A DNA stretch of 55,380 nucleotides. Source: Nitrosomonas sp. GTDB taxonomy: Bacteria; Pseudomonadota; Gammaproteobacteria; Burkholderiales; Nitrosomonadaceae. Location: NCBI GenBank assembly GCA_020852475.1, contig JADZAR010000097.1, forward strand, positions 1 through 55,380, written 5' to 3'. Below are positions 29,735-40,045 of this stretch, in pieces. The translations under genes and the position numbers were made by a program. The stretch's first letter is position 1. Each line of letters opens with the position of its first letter. Below the pieces are notes generated by a model. The model ran no database searches. It worked only from the letters and a program-made list of their open reading frames with translations, and was not told the DNA's origin.

Positions 29735-31738
29735 CTAAAAGCGATATTCCAGTCTGAACCTGACTGTCCGGCCCAACTGTCCAAGCGCGTTCTGCCAATT
29801 GATATCCGCGGCGGGGTGTTGATAATGCGCATCAAATACATTGTAAACACTCAGTGAAGCTTCCAATCCTTTTACCCATCGCACATCGGTCAGCAAACTG
29901 AGATTGGAAAGAAAATAGCCCCTGGTATGTGATCCATCGAGAGTCAGCCGCTTGCCATAGTATTGCAATTCATAACCAGCGCGCAGTCCGGTCACCAATG
30001 GAACAGGGATGGTGGCATTAAGTTTGCCCAGGTGATAGGGGGAATTAACAATGTGCGCATCTTTCTGTTCAGCGTTTTGCAGGCCATAACTGCCACGTAT
30101 GCGAGCACCCCAGCGCCAGCTTTTATCGAATGACAATTCCGCGCCTCTGGCTAATATTTTGTTTGCGGATTGCTGATATTGGGAAAGTCCGCTGACAGGA
30201 TCAATGCCTAATGTGATCAGGTTATCCATATTCCATGCATAGACAGTCGCACGGACATGCATATCGGATTGCGGATAATAATCGGCGATAAATTCCAGTG
30301 TATCGATCGCTTCACTGTGTAATCCGGGATTGTCAACTTGCGTGATTCCATCGTTGTAGTCGCGCTCAAAAGAATTCGGCGAGCGATGTGCGCGCCCATA
30401 GAGCGCCTTGAACGTAGTCTTCGGTGTGGCATTCCAGATCAGCGCGCCACGCGGACTCAGGCGGCTGCCCACCCAGGCGTTGTAATCGTAACGCAATCCC
30501 AGTGTTGCCGAGAGCGACGGATTGATGCGCCATTCATCCTGAGCGTAAACGCCTATTCGAATTACGGAATTGTGGATAGCCACGTTTTCATCGGGATTGT
30601 CAAAGTTCTGATAGGTCTGCTTGATGCGGGTGTTGTTCTGATACTCGGCGCCGAACATCAGTTTATGATCCGTCCAGTGTGTGGAAAGCAGACGCAATTC
30701 GGCGCCGTGCCAGCTGCTCGGTCCGACAGAGAGTGTTTTTTGACTCTCATATAGCAGAAGACTATGGTAATCATAGTGGCCGAGAAATAATCGGCCTGTT
30801 ACATTCAGCTTATCATTGGCGAAGTTGTCGTTATACTGGATTTGCGTGTTTAACCGCCGGTCACGTTGAAACTGACCTTTTATTAAAGGATCAGACAGGT
30901 ATGTTCCGGTAGGATCCTGTTTTTTCCGGTCGCCGTAATTAAAATCAAAGGCCAGTGGCCCGTATGTGGCGCGGGCAAAGACTTGTTCAAGATTCTCGCC
31001 ATTCTGGTTGCGTGCCACACCGGAAATGCCTGTATCGCCATACTGAAAAAAAAGATCCTGACCGCTGGATTGTAATCCGGCAAATGAAACCAGGGCATCC
31101 AGCCCGTTGTTGAACGCTTTGCCCATGGTGATGCGTTCCTGAACCTGGGTTTCCGCGGTTTGATAGGCGGTCGATAATTCAACGCCTTTGATATCCGAGC
31201 CATTGCGCGTAATAATATTGACAACGCCAAGCATGGCGTTCTGGCCGTAGACCGCGCTGCCGGGACCCGGGATAAATTCAATGCGTTCGATCAGATCGAT
31301 GTCCAGCGGAAAATCCCGTCCGGTAGGTCCCTGATCATAGGTTGCATCATTGATGCGGTTACCATTGATCGTGATCAGTACGCGTGTGTTGAAATCTCCC
31401 AGGATACCGCCCCCCCGGGTTCCCAGAAAATCGTATTGATGATCATAAGTACCATATATGCCGGGCAGGCTGGCCAGCGCTTCATTGAGTGTGCGCCAGC
31501 CGTAAGCTCTGATATCTTTCCGGGTGATAACACTGGTAGCCGCTGCGACCTCCCGGGGGTTTTGCGCATATTTTGAGGCTCCGATTATTTTTACATTGAT
31601 TAACTCTTCCAGGCTTAATTCCTCGAGCTGCTGAGTGGCATGGGCAGAATTTGTTCCAAGCGAATAAAAAAAAATCAGAACCAGTGTCTTGATTGATCGA
31701 AATGTGACGATACGCATTGCGTATCGTTGGTTGTTCAT
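29735..31738 (-). CDS. TonB-dependent receptor
   Basis: Outer-membrane receptor of ~667 residues. A signal peptide ends near AHA (TQQLEELSLEELINVKIIGASKY follows, seen as ELSLEELINVKI). The plug domain carries VITRKDIRAYGWRTLNEAL and GPGSAVYGQNAMLGVVNIIT, then a long barrel ends RTVRFRLEYRF with terminal Phe. The LEELxLEELxxVKI start is typical of the family of receptors paired with DUF4154 proteins. The ligand is unknown. Start codon is uncertain: 31777, 31738 and 31717 are all in frame with no strong ribosome binding site. Confidence 0.86.
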   Translation of the reverse strand: MNNQRYAMRIVTFRSIKTLVLIFFYSLGTNSAHATQQLEELSLEELINVKIIGASKYAQNPREVAAATSVITRKDIRAYGWRTLNEALASLPGIYGTYDHQYDFLGTRGGGILGDFNTRVLITINGNRINDATYDQGPTGRDFPLDIDLIERIEFIPGPGSAVYGQNAMLGVVNIITRNGSDIKGVELSTAYQTAETQVQERITMGKAFNNGLDALVSFAGLQSSGQDLFFQYGDTGISGVARNQNGENLEQVFARATYGPLAFDFNYGDRKKQDPTGTYLSDPLIKGQFQRDRRLNTQIQYNDNFANDKLNVTGRLFLGHYDYHSLLLYESQKTLSVGPSSWHGAELRLLSTHWTDHKLMFGAEYQNNTRIKQTYQNFDNPDENVAIHNSVIRIGVYAQDEWRINPSLSATLGLRYDYNAWVGSRLSPRGALIWNATPKTTFKALYGRAHRSPNSFERDYNDGITQVDNPGLHSEAIDTLEFIADYYPQSDMHVRATVYAWNMDNLITLGIDPVSGLSQYQQSANKILARGAELSFDKSWRWGARIRGSYGLQNAEQKDAHIVNSPYHLGKLNATIPVPLVTGLRAGYELQYYGKRLTLDGSHTRGYFLSNLSLLTDVRWVKGLEASLSVYNVFDAHYQHPAADINWQNALGQLGRTVRFRLEYRF

Positions 31739-32044
31739 AGGACAAACAGGAATGGGTTTGATTGAGCTTGGATGCATTGCCGGATATTTTTAGCCCGTGT
31801 CAAAAAATAATAACGGTGTCGAGCGTTTGATTATCCGGCCATTTGATCACGGAATGCTTTTAGGGGATTGTGTGAATACAGCGTTTTTATTGGTTTATTT
31901 GATAACTTGTCTGTCGGCTGATTTGGTTATTATTGGAAATCTTGCGTTGTGCTTTGGACTGAGTTATTAATCAGTAAGGTTTTGTAAAATAATGCCGTGA
32001 CATCAAATCTGTTCGATCAAATGAATTTCCATCAACTTTAAGAC
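31739..32044. promoter_or_regulatory. Divergent regulatory region between receptor and kinase genes
   Basis: About 300 AT-rich bases separate the - strand receptor/YfiR unit and the + strand kinase unit and must contain both promoters. I could not fix a -35/-10 pair with acceptable spacing, and saw no clear operator. It holds no ORF of note. Confidence 0.4.
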
Positions 32045-34789
32045 ATGAAGTTATTTAATAGACGCTCTATTGCGGGCAAGCTGCTGCAGATTATTTTTGT
32101 CAGTTTATTTGTTTTAGTGCTTCTTGTTTTTGTTCTGGTTGCAATCAACGAAATAAAAAATTCGTTGCGTACCGCCGAAGACCAATTGGCGGGTCTGGCA
32201 AGGGTGACAACCAGCAATTTGCAGGCACCATTGGCATTTCATGATCGCGAGAGCGCCCAGATCACCATAGAATCCTTGAAAGAGATATCATCGATCCTCG
32301 AAGCCGTAGTTACGGGACAGGATCATGAGGTCATAGCGCGCTTTAGCCATAAAGAAAAAGAATGGCTTCCTGACTGGTTGCCGATTCATGAAATACATAT
32401 TGATCAGCCGGTAATTTTCGGCCAGGAGCGCTTGGGAAGTTTGCAACTGCGTTATGGACTCGAAAAAATGTGGTCGCAGCTTGTCAGGAATCTTGCTATG
32501 TCAGCTTCGATAGTGCTGATGGTTTTTATCTTGGCAGGTTTTATGGTGCGGCGTATGACGTCGAATGTCATGCATCCGATCATTGATTTGTCGGAGACTG
32601 CAAAAAAAGTCACTGATTCGGGACAGTATTCCTTGCGTGTCATGCGGCAGATCGACAACGACGAAGTTGGCGCCTTGGTGGACAGCTTTAACAGCATGCT
32701 GGAACAAATACAGAAAAGGGATAATGAGCTTGCGCAGCATCAGTTTCAGCTGGAGCAAAAAATTGATGAACGTACTGCAGAATTACGTCTGGCCAAAGAG
32801 GCGGCCGAAGAAGCCAGTAAGGCTAAATCCCAGTTTCTGGCTAATATGAGTCATGAAATACGTACGCCAATGAACGGTGTGCTGGGTATGGCTGAATTAT
32901 TGCTGGAAACGCCACTGAATGAAAAACAGTTGCGTTTTGTCAATACATTGCATAATTCGGGTGAGTCTTTACTCGCTATTATCAATGATATTCTTGATTT
33001 TTCGAAAATTGAAGCCGGCCGGCTTGAACTGGAAACTTTGGATTTCAATTTGTATGGCCTGGTTGAGGAAGTCGTCGATCTTTTTTCCGAACGGGCGCAC
33101 AGCAAGAAACTCGAATTGAACTGTCGGATTGCGTCTGGTACCCCGGAATGGGTCAGTGGTGATCCGGTAAGAATAAAACAGGTGCTCAGTAATCTCATCG
33201 GGAATGCAATAAAATTCACCGAAAAAGGCGAGATCATTGTTGATGTCAGTCAGAAAACCACCCACGATCCGATGCAACCGGATCACGTTTATTCAACACG
33301 CGTAAACTTTACTGTACGTGATACCGGTATCGGTATTCATACCGATATATTGCCCCATTTGTTTCAGGCATTCTCTCAGGCTGATGGTTCGACAACCCGC
33401 AAATACGGTGGCACAGGACTGGGGCTGGCAATTTCCAGGCAACTGGTGGAGTTAATGGGGGGTAATCGCATTTACGTCACCAGCCTTCTGGGTTCCGGAA
33501 GTGAGTTTTCTTTCGAATTGCCACTTCAGGCGGCACGCGGTACGGATTATGCGCAGTCATCAAAAGCAGCCGCAGAATTGCAAAATGTCAGACTCCTGAT
33601 AGTTGAGGACAATGATACAAATCGCGATATTTTGCGAAACTATGCATTGTCCTGGGGTATGCAGGTTGATACCGCGTCCAATGGCGTGAATGCTCTGGCG
33701 GCATTAAAAAAAGCTGCGGTTATTCAGCAAAGGCATGAGTTGGTGCTTATCGATATGAAAATGCCCGGCATGAACGGACTTGAATTGGGACAACAAATTA
33801 AAGCAGATCCGATGCTGGCGCATATACCTTTAATTATGCTTACTTCAACCTTATATACAGGTGGATCTGCGGATGCGAAGGAGATTGGATTTGCGACGTA
33901 CATGACTAAACCTATCCGTAAGGCTGAATTGCTTCGATCCTTCAAGTCCGCGTTAGGCAACTATAAAAAAGATGGCGAATCATCCGGATATAAATCCATT
34001 GCGCAGCGGAGTACGTTAAGTCAGCTGGATTGCTCTCTGTTGCTGGTTGAGGATAATATTATAAATCAGGAGGTTGCGATTTCTATGCTGAGAAGCTTTG
34101 GTTGTGTGGCCGATGTCGCCAGCAATGGTTTGGAAGCACTTGATGCGATAAAACATAAGACCTATGACTTGGTGCTGATGGATTGCATGATGCCCGAGAT
34201 GGATGGCTACAGCGCTGCAGGAGAAATCAGGCGGCGGCAGGCGGAGAATCAGTTGCCGCAATTCCCTGTTATTGCTTTAACGGCTAATGCGATTGAAGGA
34301 GACCGCGAAAAGTGTCTGGCTGCCGGGATGGATGATTATCTCACCAAACCCTTTAAGCCAAGGGATTTGCACGGCATGCTCAAGAAGTGGCTGCATCATG
34401 GTAGAAATGTTGATGAAAAACCACAGGAAGTGCCGGCTGCTCCGCCCATGTTAATGCCGCAAGTCTTGTCGTCTATTCAACTGCTGGAGGCTGATTACGG
34501 TAAGGAATTGCTTAGGCAAGTCATTAAAACCTACCTTGATAATGCGGGCAGACTAATGCAAACACTTGAGAATGCCTGGAACGCCGGTGATCTAAAAGCT
34601 ATCCAGATGACATCCCATACGCTTAAATCGAGTAGTGCGCAAGTTGGCGCCAATGATCTGGCGGAGCTTTTCCGCAATGTGGAAAATGATGCGCGTAGTC
34701 AACGTTATGATGCTTCGGGCCAAACACTGGCCAGCATTCAGAATCAGTTTTCTCTGACGTGTTCATCATTAGCGACTTATCTGGAATAA
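32045..34789 (+). CDS. CHASE8-HAMP hybrid histidine kinase with two receivers and HPt
   Basis: A 914-residue inner-membrane phosphorelay protein. Order: membrane span ~15-35; periplasmic YfiN/CHASE8-like sensor (~38-147: [20 protein letters not shown]); second span ~148-168; HAMP ~169-225; coiled coil; HisKA with [10 protein letters not shown] (H270); ATPase with [14 protein letters not shown] and GGTGLGLA; receiver 1 (~516-636, D570); receiver 2 (~665-780, D713); HPt with [12 protein letters not shown] (H858). All phosphorelay residues are present. The sensor resembles the YfiR-binding part of YfiN, and a YfiR-like gene is divergent. Output goes probably to the receiver of the next gene, 32 bases downstream. 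Confidence 0.92.
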   Translation: MKLFNRRSIAGKLLQIIFVSLFVLVLLVFVLVAINEIKNSLRTAEDQLAGLARVTTSNLQAPLAFHDRESAQITIESLKEISSILEAVVTGQDHEVIARFSHKEKEWLPDWLPIHEIHIDQPVIFGQERLGSLQLRYGLEKMWSQLVRNLAMSASIVLMVFILAGFMVRRMTSNVMHPIIDLSETAKKVTDSGQYSLRVMRQIDNDEVGALVDSFNSMLEQIQKRDNELAQHQFQLEQKIDERTAELRLAKEAAEEASKAKSQFLANMSHEIRTPMNGVLGMAELLLETPLNEKQLRFVNTLHNSGESLLAIINDILDFSKIEAGRLELETLDFNLYGLVEEVVDLFSERAHSKKLELNCRIASGTPEWVSGDPVRIKQVLSNLIGNAIKFTEKGEIIVDVSQKTTHDPMQPDHVYSTRVNFTVRDTGIGIHTDILPHLFQAFSQADGSTTRKYGGTGLGLAISRQLVELMGGNRIYVTSLLGSGSEFSFELPLQAARGTDYAQSSKAAAELQNVRLLIVEDNDTNRDILRNYALSWGMQVDTASNGVNALAALKKAAVIQQRHELVLIDMKMPGMNGLELGQQIKADPMLAHIPLIMLTSTLYTGGSADAKEIGFATYMTKPIRKAELLRSFKSALGNYKKDGESSGYKSIAQRSTLSQLDCSLLLVEDNIINQEVAISMLRSFGCVADVASNGLEALDAIKHKTYDLVLMDCMMPEMDGYSAAGEIRRRQAENQLPQFPVIALTANAIEGDREKCLAAGMDDYLTKPFKPRDLHGMLKKWLHHGRNVDEKPQEVPAAPPMLMPQVLSSIQLLEADYGKELLRQVIKTYLDNAGRLMQTLENAWNAGDLKAIQMTSHTLKSSSAQVGANDLAELFRNVENDARSQRYDASGQTLASIQNQFSLTCSSLATYLE

Positions 34790-34821
34790 CTACAATTCTT
34801 TTCTAAAGGTACGCATTAAAT

Positions 34822-36588
34822 ATGAAAGGATTATCTTCCATCATCATCATTGATGATGATCCGCTGATCCGCTTGATTGTCAGTAAGAAGCTGCAAGCAA
34901 TGGGTCTCGATACATATGAAGCGGCAAGCGGCGAGGAAGGGCTGCGATTGTTTGATGAAATCAAGGCGGATGCCGTGTTGCTCGATGTGATGATGCCTTC
35001 GGGCATGGATGGTTATACCACATGCTCAGCATTAAGGAATCGCACTAATGGCGAGCATTTGCCCATCCTCATGATGACCGGTCTGGAAGATGTGGAATCT
35101 ATAAATCAGGCTTATGAAGCGGGTGCGACCGATTTTATTACCAAGCCTCTCAATACTACGCTGTTGGGTCACAGGGTTAGATACCTGCTCAAAGGAAGCC
35201 AGGTAACGCAGCAATTGCTGCAAAGCAAGCAAAGATTGCATCAGATGGCCTACTATGATGAGCTCACTGAGCTTCCAAATCGTCTTTTTTTTCTGGAGTA
35301 TTTGCAAAGAATGATTGCGCAGGCTGAACGCCAGAAAACAAAGATGGGTGTATTGTTTATCGATCTTGATGGTTTTAAGCGGATTAATGATACGCTGGGT
35401 CATCATGTCGGTGATCAGGTGTTACGTGTTATCGGTGAGCGTTTGTATAAAAGTATCCGCGCGAATGACGCACTTGCCCGATCAGCAAGCGAACGGGATG
35501 ATGTTTCTCTTGCGCGTCTGGGCGGCGATGAATTTACTTTGTTGCTGACTGCGTTAGACCGCAATGAATCTGCAATGACTGTTGCCGAGCGTATCCGTGT
35601 TAATCTGGCGCAGCCGATTGTTCTCGGAGAACACGAGCTTGTCACGACGACAAGTATTGGTATTGCGATTTATCCGGATGATGGAGAAACCGCCGAGGAT
35701 TTGTTGAAGCATGCGGATCTTGCAATGTACTACGCCAAACGCACGGGAGGCGATATGTATCGGTATTTTTCGTGGAAAATGACCGAAATAGCGTTGCGTA
35801 GACTCGTTTTAGAGAATCATTTGCGCAAGGCGATTGAGCGCGGTGAACTTGAGCTTTATTATCAACCGCAACTGGACATTGTTCACGGAAAATTTAACGG
35901 ACTCGAGGCACTTCTGCGCTGGAGAAACAGTGAACTGGGATCGGTTTCTCCGGCTGAGTTTATTCCCTTGGCAGAGGATACCGGATTAATCATTTCCATC
36001 GGAGAATGGGTGCTGCGCGAGGCATGCGCACAAATTCAGAACTGGCGTAGTCGGGGATTTCCGCTTGATCGCATTGCTGTGAATGTTTCGGCGGTTCAGT
36101 TTCTTCATCGGGGATTTTCAGGTGTCGTGGAGCGAATTCTGAACGAAACCGGTCTGGAGCCGGAAGTGCTGGAGCTGGAATTAACCGAGAGTGCGCTGGT
36201 TAGCGATGTCGATTATGTTATGAATGTTTTGACGCAACTTAAGAAAATTGGCGTACAGCTGGCAATTGATGATTTTGGCACAGGCTATTCCAGTTTGAGC
36301 CGCCTTAAAAGCTTTCCTATTGATCGACTTAAAGTCGATCAGACTTTTGTGCGTAATCTGGAGCAAAGCACGAACGACAGTGCGATTGCGTCTGCCATTA
36401 TCGCCATGGCGGGAAGCATGGACATGAAAGTGACAGCGGAAGGCGTGGAGAGTGATTTTCAATTGGACTTTTTAAAGAAAAAATATTGTGATGAAGCGCA
36501 AGGGTATCTTTTGAGCAAACCCTTGGCTGCGCTGGAGTTTGAACAATTCCTTATGAAGTCTAATGCAATTGCTTCGGCTGACGGATAG
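34822..36588 (+). CDS. Response regulator with GGDEF and EAL domains
   Basis: The 588-residue cytoplasmic protein makes or breaks c-di-GMP under control of a phosphorelay. Receiver: LDVMMPSGMDGY, phospho-site D55. Cyclase domain: DELTELPNR, DLDGFKRIND, and the intact GGDEF at 234-238. Phosphodiesterase domain: EAL at 362-364, LELTESAL, DDFGTGYSSLSRL and TAEGVES, all catalytic motifs present. The RxxD inhibitory site is not at its usual place because of an insertion before GGDEF (SASERDDVSL). Both activities look possible; the net direction is unknown. Paired with the hybrid kinase upstream. Confidence 0.93.
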   Translation: MKGLSSIIIIDDDPLIRLIVSKKLQAMGLDTYEAASGEEGLRLFDEIKADAVLLDVMMPSGMDGYTTCSALRNRTNGEHLPILMMTGLEDVESINQAYEAGATDFITKPLNTTLLGHRVRYLLKGSQVTQQLLQSKQRLHQMAYYDELTELPNRLFFLEYLQRMIAQAERQKTKMGVLFIDLDGFKRINDTLGHHVGDQVLRVIGERLYKSIRANDALARSASERDDVSLARLGGDEFTLLLTALDRNESAMTVAERIRVNLAQPIVLGEHELVTTTSIGIAIYPDDGETAEDLLKHADLAMYYAKRTGGDMYRYFSWKMTEIALRRLVLENHLRKAIERGELELYYQPQLDIVHGKFNGLEALLRWRNSELGSVSPAEFIPLAEDTGLIISIGEWVLREACAQIQNWRSRGFPLDRIAVNVSAVQFLHRGFSGVVERILNETGLEPEVLELELTESALVSDVDYVMNVLTQLKKIGVQLAIDDFGTGYSSLSRLKSFPIDRLKVDQTFVRNLEQSTNDSAIASAIIAMAGSMDMKVTAEGVESDFQLDFLKKKYCDEAQGYLLSKPLAALEFEQFLMKSNAIASADG

Positions 36589-36714
36589 TCATGTACAAGT
36601 TTTGTGAATAACAGAATGTTGTGACAAAATCCGGATTTTTAGAGACACTCCTGAAATTTTCTCTTGAGAATCCACCTTTAACATCCTGTTAATCAGAAAT
36701 ACAATGGAATATGC

Positions 36715-37176
36715 ATGCGCTACTGGCTGATGAAATCCGAGCCAAGCAAATTCAGTCTCGATAATCTGCTCGCCTTGCCTGGGCAAACAACAGCATGGGA
36801 TGGCGTGCGTAATTATCAAGCGCGCAATTTTATGTGGAAACAGATGCATGTCGGTGATCTGGCGTTTTTCTATCATTCCTGCTGCGCACAACCGGGTATT
36901 GCCGGAATCGTCGAGGTAACCCGGTCTGCTTATCCGGATGTTACGCAATTTGATCCTGAAAGCAGATTTTATGATGCTAAAGCAAGCCGGGATAACCCGC
37001 GCTGGTTTAATGTTGAAATCACGCTCAAGGAAAAGACACGCTTGTTAACCATCAAAGAATTGCGCCAATACTCCGAACTTGCGCGTATGCGTGTGCTGCA
37101 AACAGGTAATCGATTGTCCATTACGCCGGTCGATCCGGATGAGTGGAAATTCATCCTGAAGATCCTGCAAGCCTGA
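36715..37176 (+). CDS. EVE-domain protein
   Basis: The 153-residue product is a single EVE domain of the PUA-like fold: YWLMKSEPSKFSLDNL, TTAWDGVRNYQARNFM, VGDLAFFYHSC and GIAGIVEV with the DPES and NPRWFNVE blocks. The family (human THYN1 relatives) binds modified bases in DNA or RNA; the cellular role in bacteria is unclear. It lies 10 bases before the TauE-type gene, so the two may be cotranscribed. Confidence 0.9.
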   Translation: MRYWLMKSEPSKFSLDNLLALPGQTTAWDGVRNYQARNFMWKQMHVGDLAFFYHSCCAQPGIAGIVEVTRSAYPDVTQFDPESRFYDAKASRDNPRWFNVEITLKEKTRLLTIKELRQYSELARMRVLQTGNRLSITPVDPDEWKFILKILQA

Positions 37177-37186
37177 CAAAGACGAT

Positions 37187-38017
37187 ATGGAATGGTGGCT
37201 TGTTTATCTGTCGCTGGGTGCCGTTGTCGGCTTTTTTGCCGGACTACTGGGTATCGGTGGCGGCCTCATTATCGTTCCGGCATTGACATTTCTTTTTACA
37301 ATCCAGGGTTTTCCGCCGGATCGCATCCTGCATCTGGCGCTGGGCACAACCATGGCCACCATTATATTCACAGCCGCAGCCAGCCTGTATATCCATAACA
37401 GGCATGGCGCAGTTAACTGGCAGATATTCAAATACATGACGCCAGGCATCGTAATAGGGACTCTGAGCGGAGCCTTTCTGGCCGGGATGCTATCCAGCAC
37501 AGTGTTGCATGTCATTTTTACTGTGTTTATTTTCTATGTTGCAACCGGTATGCTGTTGAAGCGGGTTTCAGAATCTGAACCAGATGCAGATTCAAATCAG
37601 CACTTTTACCACAGATTTTCCGGAAAAGCCGGTTTTTTTGCCGCAGGCAGCGTAATCGGGGTTATCTCCAGTCTGGTTGCTATTGGCGGTGGGATCCTGA
37701 CCGTGCCTTTCCTAACCTCATGCCGCATCAAGATTCAGCACGCGATAGGCACGGCTGCCGCAATCGGCTTTCCTATCGCTGTAACAGGCACGGTTGGATA
37801 TATTCTGAATGGTGTTACGCAATCGTGCGCTCTACCTGAATACAGTCTGGGTTATGTTTATCTGCCGGCCCTGGGCTGGCTGGCGCTGGCCAGCATGATT
37901 ACGGCGCCATTTGGCGCGAAAACAACACATTCAGCTCAGGCCGCCACGCTCAGAAAACTGTTCGTCATACTACTTTATTGTCTGGCCATTAAAATGCTGT
38001 TGGGATTGTTCGGCTAG
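37187..38017 (+). CDS. TauE/SafE-family sulfite/organosulfonate exporter-like permease
   Basis: The 276-residue membrane protein has about eight spans with the two glycine-rich half-repeats GFFAGLLGIGGGLIIVPAL (~residue 15) and GVISSLVAIGGGILTVPFL (~160), the hallmark of the TauE/SafE family. Family members export or import sulfite, sulfoacetate or similar anions. The substrate here is not known. Confidence 0.9.
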   Translation: MEWWLVYLSLGAVVGFFAGLLGIGGGLIIVPALTFLFTIQGFPPDRILHLALGTTMATIIFTAAASLYIHNRHGAVNWQIFKYMTPGIVIGTLSGAFLAGMLSSTVLHVIFTVFIFYVATGMLLKRVSESEPDADSNQHFYHRFSGKAGFFAAGSVIGVISSLVAIGGGILTVPFLTSCRIKIQHAIGTAAAIGFPIAVTGTVGYILNGVTQSCALPEYSLGYVYLPALGWLALASMITAPFGAKTTHSAQAATLRKLFVILLYCLAIKMLLGLFG

Positions 38018-38072
38018 GAATCTGTCAATGAGCCTGATTTCCGCAAGTCTGTGGTATGGTTTGTGGTTGTGA

Positions 38073-39227
38073 TCAATCGGATTCATCATCCTTGAAGCGC
38101 TGTTGAATTTCCGCTATTTTTTCCGGATGTCTGAGTAATGCATTGACGCAGTCACGATCCAGTTTGGTATTGGATAATTGCTTCAACAATGCAAAAGCTT
38201 TCTCATTACTCCAGGGCATTTTGTAAGCACGCCGTGAAGTCAGCGCGTCAAATACATCGGCGACCGCACTAATGCGGGCCTCGATCGGAATTTCATCGCC
38301 TTTTAATCCTTTTGGATAACCACTGCCGTCCACTGCTTCATGGTGATACTCCGCGATATTGCGCATAATACTGACATGGCCCAATCCATATAAACTGAAA
38401 TCTTCGAGAATGGAGTCAATGATCTCGCGCCCCTTTTCCGGGTGTGTTTTCATAATGTCAAATTCAGCATCATCCAGTTTTCCGGGTTTACGCAGAATAC
38501 TATCCGGGATACCGATTTTGCCGACATCATGCAGTGGAGAAAACAGAAAAATATGCTCGATCTGTTCATCGGAGATACTGTAGTTTTTTGCCAGTTCTCG
38601 CGCAATAAGGCGTGCATAATGCGCTGTGCGGTCAATGTGCTTGCCTGTTTCAATATCACGGTAATGCGTCATGCTGCGCGTGGCCTGTACTGCGGCGACA
38701 AGCGTTCGTATGGCGGCCAGTTCGTTGATAACCATAAGTGCGATTAAATGGCCATAGATATCAATCTGCCGCAGCGCCGCGGGTGAAAAAGGGTGTTCCT
38801 GCAAGGAATTAAAAAACAAAAAACCAATGAAAGCGCCGCTTTGATACAACGGCATGGTGTAGCTGGATTTATAACCTTTTGCTGCAATGCGCTTGGTATG
38901 TTCATGCTTACCTTGAGCAAAAATATCCAGATCCTGTACCAGTCGCGGGCGGCGATGGTCGATGATGTCACGTAATGAAGGCGCTGTACTCAGTGCGGCC
39001 TCATAAGTGGTGATCGGATTGTCGGGATCATCTGTGCTATGCGTATAGGTTTTTAGCATATCTGTTTTTTCATCAAACAGTGCGATTGCCAGACGATTGA
39101 TAAAAGGAAAATCCTGCAGAATAATCTGATGTATAAAGCTCAGCTTATCGGATAACGGGATATCTTCATGTAATTGCGCAAGTGTGTCCTGATGCGCAAA
39201 CAAGTCTTCTTTCTGTGACAAATGCAA
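38073..39227 (-). CDS. GAF-like / HD-GYP domain c-di-GMP phosphodiesterase
   Basis: The 384-residue protein has an N-terminal GAF-like sensor (~26-170), then an HD-GYP domain: SPLHDVGKIGIPDSIL (HD at 233-234), EYHHEAVDGSGYPKGLKGDEIP (GYP 303-305; seen as EYHHEAVDGSGYPKG) and ADVFDALTSRRAYK. All metal and substrate residues of active HD-GYP enzymes appear present, so it should degrade c-di-GMP. It lies upstream of fliE in opposite orientation to fliF, next to the flagellar cluster, and may regulate motility. Confidence 0.92.
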   Translation of the reverse strand: MHLSQKEDLFAHQDTLAQLHEDIPLSDKLSFIHQIILQDFPFINRLAIALFDEKTDMLKTYTHSTDDPDNPITTYEAALSTAPSLRDIIDHRRPRLVQDLDIFAQGKHEHTKRIAAKGYKSSYTMPLYQSGAFIGFLFFNSLQEHPFSPAALRQIDIYGHLIALMVINELAAIRTLVAAVQATRSMTHYRDIETGKHIDRTAHYARLIARELAKNYSISDEQIEHIFLFSPLHDVGKIGIPDSILRKPGKLDDAEFDIMKTHPEKGREIIDSILEDFSLYGLGHVSIMRNIAEYHHEAVDGSGYPKGLKGDEIPIEARISAVADVFDALTSRRAYKMPWSNEKAFALLKQLSNTKLDRDCVNALLRHPEKIAEIQQRFKDDESD

Positions 39228-39295
39228 TCAACCTTTCTATAAACAGCCGAACCGCTATTACGTTCATATGCTGATCAATAACAGCAGTGAAAATT

Positions 39296-39619
39296 TCAAA
39301 CCTGCATATTCATGATTTCCTGATAAGCAGTGACCAATTTATTACGCACTTGCACCATGCCCTGGAAGGTAATGCTAGCTTTCTGCAGGGAAATCATGAC
39401 GTCATGCAGGCCTGTATTAGACTCACCGTTGACAAAATCCCGCGTCATTTGTTCGGCCGTTTGCTGAAGATGGTTGGTTTTGTCTACGGCGGCTTTCAAT
39501 GTTTCACTGAACTCAACCCTCACCGCATCATTTTCTGCTTCCGGGCGCTTTATGCCGGATGCAAGCGTCGCAGTGGTCCGCAGTTGATCAAGTATCGTAT
39601 TAATTCCAGAGTTTTCCAT
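39296..39619 (-). CDS. fliE: Flagellar hook-basal body protein FliE
   Basis: FliE joins the MS ring to the rod. The 107-residue product has the family C terminus: LHDVMISLQKASITFQGMVQVRNKLVTAYQEIMNMQV (fragments LHDVMISLQKAS and VRNKLVTAYQEIMNMQV). It is transcribed divergently from fliFGHIJK, a common beta/gammaproteobacterial arrangement. The HD-GYP gene lies 68 bases downstream in the same direction. Confidence 0.95.
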   Translation of the reverse strand: MENSGINTILDQLRTTATLASGIKRPEAENDAVRVEFSETLKAAVDKTNHLQQTAEQMTRDFVNGESNTGLHDVMISLQKASITFQGMVQVRNKLVTAYQEIMNMQV

Positions 39620-40045
39620 GATACAACCTTATGAATAGAAATTACAGATAAGTGCGAGATTAAGCGGGAAAATTGTACGGGCCGACATACCGGAAAATAA
39701 TCCAAACGACGGTCTGCTCAATTGCCGATTCTCCAGTGGTGCAGGCAGCGTTAACCCGTTTTCATTGTACAGAAGACCATGCGCACAATGGTCATCAGAA
39801 TAGCATCGATCAAGGGGGTGATCATGACAGGAATAGAATGGGCAAATCCGTTTTATTCAAACCTTACAAGCATGAAAAATTATCGATAATGCATCTTTCG
39901 ATAGTGTATTCAGATTGAGAGAGGATACGCTGATCAAGATTTTACGGATTCAGAAAGTCGATTACGGATCATCACGATATAACTTGAATCAGTAAAGCAT
40001 CTAACTGAATGGCAAACGGAGAAGCACTCAGGCAGGAGAACATTT
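39620..40045. promoter_or_regulatory. fliE-fliF divergent intergenic region
   Basis: A 426-base region without a convincing gene. It must hold promoters for fliE (-) and fliF (+). It contains inverted repeats CATTGT/ACAATG (39763-39768 with 39785-39790) and GACCAT/ATGGTC (39775-39780 with 39788-39793) that overlap and could be a regulator site. No sigma-28 or sigma-54 promoter with full spacing was identified. Confidence 0.45.

Noticed and set aside
30338-30754. 138-residue ORF opposite the TonB receptor
   Set aside because: Antisense to a well-supported beta-barrel gene; composition is not protein-like.
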